The translations under genes and the position numbers were made by a program. A DNA stretch of 47,524 nucleotides from Bacteroidota bacterium (GTDB lineage: Bacteria > Bacteroidota > Bacteroidia > Bacteroidales > Bacteroidaceae): assembly GCA_023458215.1 (NCBI GenBank), contig JAEXAJ010000033.1, forward strand, positions 1 to 47,524, written 5' to 3'. Positions 40,641 to 47,524 of the stretch are shown here, one piece after another. The notes under the pieces were generated by a model. That model did no database searches, had not been told where the DNA came from, and saw only the letters and a list, made by a program, of their open reading frames with translations. Positions within the stretch are counted from its first letter, which is position 1, and each line of letters begins with the position of its first letter.

Positions 40641-40676
40641 AAAAATGCACCTTCTCCTACTTCAAGGAGAGGGTGC
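40641..40676 (-). terminator. Terminator downstream of uxuA
   Basis: An 11-bp stem with one mismatch (GCACCCTCTCC on the minus strand, 40676-40666, with 40657-40647) is followed by ATTTTT. A minus-strand TATCTTTG (40686-40679) directly precedes it, but any transcript from there would run straight into this hairpin. Confidence 0.75.
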
Positions 40677-40739
40677 GACAAAGATAGATATTTTTTTAAT
40701 TACTTGTAATGAATGGAATGTATAATTCCGTTATTCGTT

Positions 40740-41918
40740 TTACTTTTGGTATTCTATAGATTTAGCAATACCCATTTCCAATCCTCTAAGTTCTGCCAAT
40801 CCGCGAAGGCGACCTATGCAGGAATAACCCGGGTTGGTTTTCTTTTTTAAGTCATCTACCATCTGATGTCCGTGGTCGGGACGCATCGGAATGGAGACAC
40901 CACGGTGCTGTTGCAATTCGAGGAAGGCGCGCATGACGTGATACATATCGACATCACCTTCCAGGTGGTTGGCTTCATAGAAGTTGCCTTCGGCATCGCG
41001 TTGGGTGCTGCGAAGGTGAACGAAGTTGATGCGGTCGGCGAAACGGGTCATCATGGCGGCACAGTCGTTGGCGCTGCTTACGCCGAAGGAACCGGTGCAG
41101 AGGCATAGGCCGTTGCTCTTGTTGGGAACGGCGTCGATAATTGCCTGGAAGTCTTCGGCACAGCTCATGATACGGGGAAGGCCGAGGATGGAGCGGGGCG
41201 GGTCATCCGGGTGGATAACAAGTTCTACGCCTGCCTCGTCGGCAACCGGCGCTATTTCTTGCAGGAAATAGATCAGATTGGCGCGCAGTTTCTCGGGAGT
41301 GATGTTGTTGTAGCGGTCCAGTTCTTGTTGGAACTGCTCCAGAGTGAAGCTTTCTTCGGAACCGGGCAGACCGGCAATCATGTTGCGGATGAGGAGTTGC
41401 TTGTCGGCTTCGGTCATCTGCTCCAGACGAGCTTTGGCTTTTGCCTTTTCTTCTTCGGTATATTCGGCTTCGGCACCGGGGCGACGAAGCAGGAAGAGGT
41501 CGAAAGCGATGAAAGCGGCACGTTCGAAACGGAGGGCACGGCTACCGTCGGGCAGTTCGTAGGCAAGGTCGGTACGAGTCCAGTCTAGTACGGGCATGAA
41601 GTTGTAGGTGACGATACGGATGCCGCACTGGCCGAGGTTGCGCAGGCTTTCTTTATAGTGGTCGATATACTTTTGGAAGTCTCCGGTTTGAGTCTTGATA
41701 TGTTCGTGTACGGGGACACTCTCTACTACAGACCAGCGTAGGCCGACTGCTTCGATCATCTCTTTCCGTTTCATGATTTCTTCTACTGTCCACACTTCGC
41801 CGTTGGGAATGTGGTGCAGGGCGTTGACGATGCCGGTTGCTCCGGCTTGTTTGATGTCCCAAAGGCTTACGGGGTCGTTAGGACCGTACCAGCGCCAGGT
41901 TTGTTCACATAATATCAT
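40740..41918 (-). CDS. uxuA: Mannonate dehydratase
   Basis: This 392-aa TIM-barrel enzyme converts D-mannonate to 2-keto-3-deoxygluconate in hexuronate breakdown. It starts [20 protein letters not shown] and contains [15 protein letters not shown]. Metal-site segments include [25 protein letters not shown] and MRPDHGHQM. The length is normal for UxuA. It follows the SDR gene by 30 nt and ends before a terminator. Confidence 0.95.
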   Translation of the reverse strand: MILCEQTWRWYGPNDPVSLWDIKQAGATGIVNALHHIPNGEVWTVEEIMKRKEMIEAVGLRWSVVESVPVHEHIKTQTGDFQKYIDHYKESLRNLGQCGIRIVTYNFMPVLDWTRTDLAYELPDGSRALRFERAAFIAFDLFLLRRPGAEAEYTEEEKAKAKARLEQMTEADKQLLIRNMIAGLPGSEESFTLEQFQQELDRYNNITPEKLRANLIYFLQEIAPVADEAGVELVIHPDDPPRSILGLPRIMSCAEDFQAIIDAVPNKSNGLCLCTGSFGVSSANDCAAMMTRFADRINFVHLRSTQRDAEGNFYEANHLEGDVDMYHVMRAFLELQQHRGVSIPMRPDHGHQMVDDLKKKTNPGYSCIGRLRGLAELRGLEMGIAKSIEYQK

Positions 41919-41948
41919 AATAGTGATTAGTGTTTAGTGATTTGTTGT

Positions 41949-42758
41949 TTAGATGGAGAAGGCGTCGAAGCCGCCGTCTACTACGGACAAGGCGCCGGTG
42001 ACGAAGGTGGAGGCATCGCTGATGAGGTAATGGATAGTACCAAACAACTCTTCCGGTTCGGCGAAGCGTCCGCAAGGGGTGTGGGCGATGATGGTTTTGG
42101 CGCGGTCGGTGTAGGAGCCGTCTTCATTGGTGAGCAGGGCACGGTTTTGGTTGGTCAGCAAGAAGCCGGGGACGATGGCGTTGACACGAAGCTCGGGGCT
42201 GAACTTGGTGGCCAGTTCGGTAGCCATGTAGCGGGTATAGTTGGCGATGGCTGCTTTGGCGGAGCCGTAACCTACGACGCGGGTCAGGGGACGGAGAGCC
42301 GATTCGGAACAGAAGTTGACGATAGCGCCTTTCTTATTCTTTGCCATGACGTCGACGAAGACCATGGTGGGCAGGATGGTGCCGAAGAGGTTGAGGTCGA
42401 CTACTTTACGGAAAGCTTCTACATCGAGGTCGAGCACGGTCTTGTCCGGTGCGATGGTGGCGCCCGGCATATTGCCTCCGGCGGCATTCAGCAGGATGTC
42501 GATAGTACCGAAACGTTCGAGAATGGCTTTCTTGTTTTCTTCCAGTACTTCTTTATTGAGTACGTCGGTTACGAGGAACAGGGCTTCCGATACCTTGTTG
42601 AGTTCTGCTTCCAGTTGTTTGCCGAGTTCTTCTACACGGTCGAGGATTACAATTTTGGCACCTTGCTCTGCCAGATAGAGAGCAATACTTTTGCCAAGGA
42701 TACCGCAACCACCGGTAAGGACGATTACTTTTCCTTTAATGTCGAATAAGTTTTTCAT
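41949..42758 (-). CDS. SDR oxidoreductase, probable D-mannonate (fructuronate) reductase
   Basis: This 269-aa short-chain dehydrogenase has the cofactor motif TGGCGILGKSIA, NAAG (ILLNAAGG) and the catalytic YxxxK in VVGYGSAKAA. It directly precedes uxuA, and SDR-type enzymes in this position replace classical UxuB. It would reduce fructuronate to mannonate. The substrate is inferred from context. Confidence 0.87.
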   Translation of the reverse strand: MKNLFDIKGKVIVLTGGCGILGKSIALYLAEQGAKIVILDRVEELGKQLEAELNKVSEALFLVTDVLNKEVLEENKKAILERFGTIDILLNAAGGNMPGATIAPDKTVLDLDVEAFRKVVDLNLFGTILPTMVFVDVMAKNKKGAIVNFCSESALRPLTRVVGYGSAKAAIANYTRYMATELATKFSPELRVNAIVPGFLLTNQNRALLTNEDGSYTDRAKTIIAHTPCGRFAEPEELFGTIHYLISDASTFVTGALSVVDGGFDAFSI

Positions 42759-42808
42759 GATTCGTTTTATTAATTAGTTAATCTTGTGTTTTATCTCAAT
42801 CTACTTTG

Positions 42809-42816
42809 CAAAAATA
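42809..42816 (-). promoter_or_regulatory. -7 box of the SDR-uxuA operon
   Basis: Minus-strand TATTTTTG lies about 50 nt upstream of the SDR start. No -33 TTTG is clear. Confidence 0.45.
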
Positions 42817-42897
42817 AGGAATTATCTGTGGTACTCTTTATCGAATTGCGTATAAATGTTGCTTAAATGGTTAATAAGTAATTGGGAGTTTAGGATA

Positions 42898-43540
42898 CTA
42901 TTGTCCGGCAATGGGGAGAAATGAAGCCTGTAATGTCCGTTTTCCGTCGTAAGCGCTGACTACTACGGGGGTTTCCCTCTTTTTATGCAGATACTTGCCA
43001 GTCCATTGGCGGCTTGTATACGGTGTGATCCCTGCGTAGTTCCCTGATTCTGAAGCAATGCTTTGCTGTCCGTAGAACCGAATTCTATAAAATCATTGGC
43101 ATCCAGGCAACGGACGCCATTCTTATCTACCAATTCTGCTTGTACGAGTACTGTACTGGAGTCGAGTGTGGTTTGTGTCAGGCGGATCTCTGCCGGAGTA
43201 CTCCAGGTTTGCGTTTGATACTTTTGCTCAATCTTGTCGCTGAGGCGGATCTTGCCGTTGTAGCCGATGGCTTCGATCTGATTATTCCCGTCTTGTAGTG
43301 CCACATTCCAATGCAGACCTGCTGCGGGAAAGTCCTGACTATCCTGTTTCTTTCGTCCTTGTGAAGTGCCGTTGACGAAAAGTTCTACTTCAGGGCAGTT
43401 GGAATAAACTAGGATTTCCTTCAATTCCTCCGGATTGCCCCAGCGAACAGGCCAGGTGTGTCCGTAGATGTGTATCATTGGCGTATCGCTCCAATACGAT
43501 TGGAAGACGTGTCTAGTCATAAGATAAGCGCTATTCCTAT
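42898..43540 (-). pseudogene. Remnant of a GH2 beta-galactosidase (C-terminal part)
   Basis: The minus strand encodes a GH2 C-terminal region: SAYLMTRHVFQSYWSD, PMIHIYGHTWPVRWG, VELFVNGTSQGRKK and a following Ig-like domain. The catalytic barrel and all upstream parts are missing. Near 42975 the frame breaks; reading on in another frame gives VVVSAYDGKRTLQASF to a stop at 42898. It therefore has both a truncation and a frameshift. Its broken 5' end meets the LuxR remnant at about 43541. Confidence 0.85.
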
Positions 43541-43542
43541 AG

Positions 43543-43728
43543 ATTCACCTGTCGGAGAGAAAGATGCTGTGTGCCTATATCAAGATGAACTTGCTTTCCA
43601 AGGAGATAGCTCCATTGCTGAACATCTCATTGCGTGGAGTCGAAATCAGCCGTTACCGCTTGCGCAAGAAACTGAACTTGGAAGAGGGTGATAATCTGGC
43701 GGAGTTTCTACAGAGGTTCAGCAAATAA
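43543..43728 (+). pseudogene. Remnant of a LuxR-type regulator (C-terminal HTH)
   Basis: In frame from 43543 the translation is LSERKMLCAYIKMNLLSKEI and then APLLNISLRGVEISRYRLRK, ending EFLQRFSK with a stop at 43728. This is the C-terminal helix-turn-helix of Bacteroides LuxR-like regulators that usually follow propeller/Y_Y_Y sensor domains. An in-frame stop just upstream and the missing sensor show it is a fragment. Confidence 0.8.
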
Positions 43729-43747
43729 GTGGCTGTTATATTCACTT

Positions 43748-43900
43748 ATTACGAGTGAGACATTCACACATTACTATTGAGGTACTTTCCCATTACGAAT
43801 GAAGTACCTTCCCATTACGAGTGAAGTAGGCTTCCTATACGAGTGAAGTGGGCTCCCATTACGACAGAAGTACCCTCCCACAACGAGAGAAGTGTATAGG
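43748..43900. repeat. Seven 22-bp direct repeats
   Basis: Units resembling ATTACGAGTGAAGTACCTTC start at 43748, 43770, 43792, 43814, 43836, 43858 and 43880, exactly every 22 bp. The middle units are the closest to each other. The array lies between the LuxR remnant and the WbqC-like gene end, a region with no gene. There are no unique spacers, so it is not a CRISPR. Confidence 0.85.
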
Positions 43901-43904
43901 AAAA

Positions 43905-43944
43905 ATAATCCCATTGTAAAATAGATACGTGGGACTATTTTTTG
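43905..43944. terminator. Hairpin at the WbqC-like gene end
   Basis: ATAATCCCA (43905-43913) pairs with TGGGACTAT (43930-43938), one mismatch, with T-runs on both sides. It overlaps the WbqC-like stop codon. Confidence 0.6.
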
Positions 43945-44564
43945 CTGAGTATCAGTAGACTTTCCGGTCCCATATTAAAAAGTAAATCAACAATACTAAG
44001 GTTGGGCAGGAAGCCGAGCTTCTCTTGGAATACCTGATAGTAGGGTTGTGGTACGAACTCGGTATCCTCTTCTTTGAAGTCTTTTTTCGGATGAATGCGT
44101 TCACGGAAATCGGCTTCGTCCGGTGCGAATTCCGTGCGGTATTCTGTAGTACGTTCCATATCGGGTTGAATATCGATTAAGGAACAGATAAGTAGGCAAA
44201 GCTCTTCGTTGAAGTCGATTAAAAACTCATACTTCTTTTCGTAGAACGGACGGAAATCATCTTTATAATATTCAAAGAAAGGAGTATGATTATAGGCTGA
44301 TTCTATGGCATTCCAATGCAAATGCCGCCAGTTGCCGTGGTCCGAGATACGGATATCCCGCATGGGGCATTTTAGAGTGTCAGGTTTGACGGTTGGGATA
44401 GAGAGTGCCAGTTCACCGTCAGGTGCAGCAATGGTACATCTGTTACGGTATGTCTGCTTCATGTAATGGTCGTGCTGCTCTATAAACACTTTATCGTATG
44501 CCAATAGCTTGGTATAATATTCTACAGGTGCCAGATAGGCAGAAGAAAGAAAAACGGTTTTCAT
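43935..44564 (-). CDS. WbqC family protein
   Basis: This 209-aa protein matches the WbqC family: MKTVFLSSAYLAPVEYYTKL, RCTIAAPDGELALSIP, HLHWNAIESAYNHTPFFEYY. Some members sit in O-antigen clusters, but the biochemical role is not established. I use ATG 44564; a TTG lies one codon upstream. It follows the signal peptidase genes in the same direction, a common Bacteroides order. Confidence 0.88.
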   Translation of the reverse strand: MKTVFLSSAYLAPVEYYTKLLAYDKVFIEQHDHYMKQTYRNRCTIAAPDGELALSIPTVKPDTLKCPMRDIRISDHGNWRHLHWNAIESAYNHTPFFEYYKDDFRPFYEKKYEFLIDFNEELCLLICSLIDIQPDMERTTEYRTEFAPDEADFRERIHPKKDFKEEDTEFVPQPYYQVFQEKLGFLPNLSIVDLLFNMGPESLLILSKK

Positions 44565-44666
44565 CAAATTAATTACTAATTAATAATTACAATTTACTAA
44601 GTCCAATTTACTAATTACAATTCGACAGTGCAATATCACTTACCACTTTATCACACTCTATCCCCT

Positions 44667-45599
44667 TTACTTCACTGTTTTCCACATTCTGCTCCATCGG
44701 TAACCGTTGAAGATGTTTGTTCCTTTTTCTTTAGAAAACCAGATGATCGAAGCTTTGCCTATAATATGATCTTTGGGAACAAAACCGAATAAGCGGGAGT
44801 CGGAGAGATTGATCGAGTTGTTGGCTCCTACCCAATAGTAGTCTTTGGTGAAGTAGCAATGTTGCACGGGCTTGCCTTCTATATAAAGAGTATCATTTTT
44901 TATTTCAGCCCGTTTCTTTTCATGCAGAACGAGGGTGTTTCGTAGTAGTGTTATATTCCAGGGGTATACACGTATGGGGCTTCCCTTACCCGGAACTATC
45001 AGAGGCTTTAAAACCTCTATCGAATCTTCTTTAGTAACAGGTTCGATCCAGCAATTGCTGTTTAGAGCCTGTTCCAGCAAGTAATACTCGTATCGGCTGA
45101 AACTGCGGACATTCTTCAACGAATCTTGCCCTAGAAGTCTGTTAGGCTTTATAGAGAGAATGGATAACAATGAGTCCAGTTGGCATTCTTTCGCTCTTGG
45201 ATAGGTATAAAGAAACTTTTGGTCGGGAGCATTTTTCTCTGAAGGAACAACGGAGAAAAGGGAATCAATCAATAAGGTATCTCCGGGGATGCCGATGCAT
45301 CGGCTAATGAAGACTTCCCGTTTGTCTATGGTATATTCTGAAAAGTTAGCGGGGTTATTGAAAACGAGGATGTCTTCTTTCTGCACGGGGTTGTCTGCCC
45401 ATCGATGATATCCCCATAAATTGACGAATGGCAAACGTAGTCCGTAACTCCATTTGTTTACAAGAATACGTTCGCCACAATAGATTGAGTTCTCCATTCC
45501 TGAAGAAGGTATCGAGTAGGAAGTTGCCACACAACTCCGAAGTAATACTACAACGAGTACTACCCCTATAGCCGCGCCTGTTATCTTCCAAGCTTTCAT
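44667..45599 (-). CDS. Signal peptidase I paralogue lacking catalytic residues
   Basis: This 310-aa protein has one N-terminal membrane helix and an S26 fold. The serine motif reads IPSSGMENS, with Gly34 where the nucleophilic serine belongs. The lysine motif reads FISRCIGIPGD, with Ser99 in place of lysine. The last box reads VGANNSINLSDSR instead of GDN. All three changes argue against peptidase activity. Its ATG overlaps the stop of the upstream active lepB (ATGA), so both are probably made together, and it may be a non-catalytic partner. Confidence 0.88.
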   Translation of the reverse strand: MKAWKITGAAIGVVLVVVLLRSCVATSYSIPSSGMENSIYCGERILVNKWSYGLRLPFVNLWGYHRWADNPVQKEDILVFNNPANFSEYTIDKREVFISRCIGIPGDTLLIDSLFSVVPSEKNAPDQKFLYTYPRAKECQLDSLLSILSIKPNRLLGQDSLKNVRSFSRYEYYLLEQALNSNCWIEPVTKEDSIEVLKPLIVPGKGSPIRVYPWNITLLRNTLVLHEKKRAEIKNDTLYIEGKPVQHCYFTKDYYWVGANNSINLSDSRLFGFVPKDHIIGKASIIWFSKEKGTNIFNGYRWSRMWKTVK

Positions 45600-47089
45600 T
45601 TTATATTATCTACCCACTTAAATATCCGGTTCCAACGAATTTTACCATCAAACCAGCCACGGTCTTTGTCCAGTGATAACCAAACAACAATAGGCTTGCC
45701 TACTACATGGTCTTCGGGTACAAAACCCCAGTAACGGGAGTCGGCGGACTTGTCGCGATTGTCTCCCATCATCCAGTAATAGTCCATCTTGAAGGTGTAA
45801 GAATCGGTCTTCTTGCCATTGATATAAATACCGTCAGGCTTCCGTTCCAGCTTGTTGCCTTCGTATGCTACGATACAACGTTCATAGATAGGCAGATTAT
45901 CAGGAGTTAATTGGATAGTGGCTCCTTTGGCCGGAATCCAGATCGGGCCGTAGTTGTTGCGATCCCATTTGGTATAAAGGTTCAGCGGATAAAGAGGACC
46001 GGAAAACTCTCCCGGCTCTACTACGATACGGCTGATAAGTTTCTTGTTTCCTGAAAGTGTTTCATACATCTTCTTGGTGAGGGGCAGATGGTAAACAGGA
46101 GTCAGTTTGCCTTGGGCATCGCGACGATCCAGTCCCATCTCCATCAATCCTTCTTCCCAATTCAGGTCACTGGTCATCAAGGTCTGATCTTCATTGCTGA
46201 TGCCTAGTTCGCGGAACATCTCTTCCGGTATATACGGTCCGGTAGTTTGTACGAAATAGTTGAACTGCATCTCTTCGGGGTTCTGAATCGCTTTGCCATC
46301 AATATAAACTTGTCCTCCCTTGATTTGCAATGTATCTCCCGGCAGACCTACACAACGTTTCACATAATTCTCCCGACGGTCTACAGGGCGTACTACAATC
46401 TCGCCGTACATCTGTGGATTAGAAAGGAGCATGTTGCGTCCGGCATTGTAATACAGATCATAAACAGTACGTTGTTGTTCGCGCGTCAGGCTATCCATGC
46501 TCACTTTATTCGGATAAACACGTTGACCGGCTTCATAAGCAAGACTGTAGAAGTCTGTCTGCTGATAGTTCGTAGCTACTGTATCACCCGCAGGGAAGTT
46601 GAACACAACAATATCATTTAGCTTCACTTTCCCGAAGCCCGGTACACGTTTGTATTCCCATTGAGGCCATTCAACGTACGATTTGGTGTTCAGAATAGGT
46701 AGTGTATGTTGTGCCAATGGCATGGAGAGGGGCGTATTCGGTACTCGCGGACCGTAACTCATTTTGCTTACATAGAGGAAATCGCCTACCAGCAAAGATT
46801 TCTCCAACGAAGAAGAGGGTATCTGATAATTCTGGAATATGTAGATATTCACGAAGTAAACAGCCACCAAAGCAAATACAATGGCGTCTACCCAACTCAT
46901 GACACCACGCACGGCAGGGTTCTTTGATTTCTTCCAGAAGCCCCAAGGTATGATTTTACTGATATAAATATCGAAGATGAAGGGAAGCACGATCAATCCC
47001 CACCAGCTTTTCACCCAAATAAGGAAAGCGATGTAAAGCAGGGAGACAATTACAAACTTAATCCATTGGGCACGTGTTGCTTTTCTCAT
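45596..47089 (-). CDS. lepB: Signal peptidase I
   Basis: This 497-aa inner-membrane peptidase removes signal peptides from exported proteins. The catalytic Ser94 is in QIPSSSLEKSL and the general base Lys244 in NYVKRCVGLPGD. The box MMGDNRDKSADSRYWGF is intact. Several N-terminal hydrophobic stretches precede the catalytic part. The long insert between the serine and lysine motifs is typical of Bacteroides LepB. It lies 6 nt downstream of dapB. Confidence 0.95.
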   Translation of the reverse strand: MRKATRAQWIKFVIVSLLYIAFLIWVKSWWGLIVLPFIFDIYISKIIPWGFWKKSKNPAVRGVMSWVDAIVFALVAVYFVNIYIFQNYQIPSSSLEKSLLVGDFLYVSKMSYGPRVPNTPLSMPLAQHTLPILNTKSYVEWPQWEYKRVPGFGKVKLNDIVVFNFPAGDTVATNYQQTDFYSLAYEAGQRVYPNKVSMDSLTREQQRTVYDLYYNAGRNMLLSNPQMYGEIVVRPVDRRENYVKRCVGLPGDTLQIKGGQVYIDGKAIQNPEEMQFNYFVQTTGPYIPEEMFRELGISNEDQTLMTSDLNWEEGLMEMGLDRRDAQGKLTPVYHLPLTKKMYETLSGNKKLISRIVVEPGEFSGPLYPLNLYTKWDRNNYGPIWIPAKGATIQLTPDNLPIYERCIVAYEGNKLERKPDGIYINGKKTDSYTFKMDYYWMMGDNRDKSADSRYWGFVPEDHVVGKPIVVWLSLDKDRGWFDGKIRWNRIFKWVDNIK

Positions 47090-47095
47090 AATGTT

Positions 47096-47524
47096 TTAGT
47101 CTTTTAAAAATGGAAACAGATCACTTATTCCTAAATATCCCTCGTGTGCGGCTGTATATTCTGCTGCAAGAACAGCGCCTAGAGCGAAACCTCCACGGTT
47201 CTTTGCATCATGGGTGATTGTAATACTGTCAGCTTCGGAATCGTAGCGGATGCTATGGATGCCCGGAACTTCACCTTCACGAATGGAGTCGATAGCCAAT
47301 TCGTTGGCTGCGCATTCATTGGAGCCCGAAAGCGATCCGTCCGGTGCCTGGAAAGTTCCTTCCACCCATTTGCTTTTGCGGTCGAGGTTCTCCAGAATAT
47401 CTTCGGCAAGTGTGATGGCTGTTCCGCTCGGAGCATCCAGTTTGTGGATATGGTGCGTTTCGCTCATGGTTACGTCATAAGCGGGAAATTGGTTCATTAT
47501 CTTTGCGAGGTATTTGTTTACAGC
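47096..47524 (-). CDS. dapB: 4-Hydroxy-tetrahydrodipicolinate reductase, C-terminal part
   Basis: The frame is open to the window edge, so this is the last 142 residues. The enzyme makes tetrahydrodipicolinate in lysine and diaminopimelate synthesis. The substrate motif HHIHKLDAPSGTA and the C-terminal DAKNRGGFALGAVLAAE are characteristic. The N-terminal nucleotide-binding domain lies outside. Confidence 0.94.
   Translation of the reverse strand, partial: AVNKYLAKIMNQFPAYDVTMSETHHIHKLDAPSGTAITLAEDILENLDRKSKWVEGTFQAPDGSLSGSNECAANELAIDSIREGEVPGIHSIRYDSEADSITITHDAKNRGGFALGAVLAAEYTAAHEGYLGISDLFPFLKD

Noticed and set aside
40679..40686. Minus-strand TATCTTTG as a promoter for the hypothetical gene at 40029-40382
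   Set aside because: It has no -33 element and a terminator-like hairpin follows within a few bases. It is more likely chance next to the uxuA terminator.
43748..43900. CRISPR array
   Set aside because: The units are directly adjacent with no unique spacers, and no cas genes are present.

Overview
The window comes from a gut-type Bacteroides (Bacteroidota) chromosome. It has SusC/SusD homologues, glycoside hydrolases with Bacteroides-style lipoprotein signals, and -7 boxes of the form TAnnTTTG (often TATCTTTG). Housekeeping genes sit in an arrangement I know from this genus (dapB, lepB, lepB-like, wbqC-like). No rRNA, tRNA, CRISPR, phage or complete insertion sequence was seen.

Region 1 (1-1.8 kb) is a peroxide-response block: the 5' end of ahpC, oxyR and divergent dps. 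Two OxyR-type operators with the same unusual 7-6-7 spacing are visible. Region 2 (1.8-18.5 kb) is a GC-rich polysaccharide utilisation locus (PUL). It holds a GH92 alpha-mannosidase, a GH29 fucosidase and a GH2 beta-galactosidase fused to a ricin-like lectin domain, then SusC, SusD and a DUF1735/F5-8C surface lipoprotein. A membrane-spanning regulator lies convergent to these. Its outside part looks like a LamG/Kelch sensor and its inside part like a SARP-type winged helix. The enzyme set suggests a host or yeast-type glycan containing mannose, galactose and fucose.

The main novelty is that all three transcription units of this PUL (GH92, GH29-GH2, SusC-SusD) share one promoter architecture. 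Each has four direct YTAA half-sites spaced 12, 11 and 12 bp, and exactly 15 bp further a -7 box, with no visible -33 element. This near-11-bp direct-repeat geometry next to the core promoter resembles what is known for SARP activators and points to the adjacent regulator.

Region 3 (18.6-29.2 kb) is mixed housekeeping: an EamA transporter, a DEAD-box helicase, a lipoprotein tyrosine phosphatase, a PfkB kinase overlapping a SIS isomerase, an M16 peptidase, a type I phosphodiesterase, a small outer-membrane barrel, QueH and a DUF5009-like membrane protein. Region 4 (29.2-36.2 kb) is a second carbohydrate cluster without SusC/D: a membrane-tethered TPR/HTH regulator (DUF6377-like) followed by GH30, GH5 and GH3, probably for a beta-glucan. 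Region 5 (36.3-43.9 kb) has an M3 peptidase, a DUF4143 ATPase behind 33-bp repeats, a structured RNA candidate, mannonate dehydratase plus an SDR oxidoreductase, and a deletion scar joining two truncated genes head to head. Region 6 (43.9-47.5 kb) has a WbqC-like protein, an apparently catalytically dead signal peptidase paralogue, the active LepB, and the 3' part of dapB.

Two intergenic arrays of degenerate 22-bp direct repeats (9.6 kb and 43.75 kb) and several hairpins with internally repeated arms are further unexplained structures.
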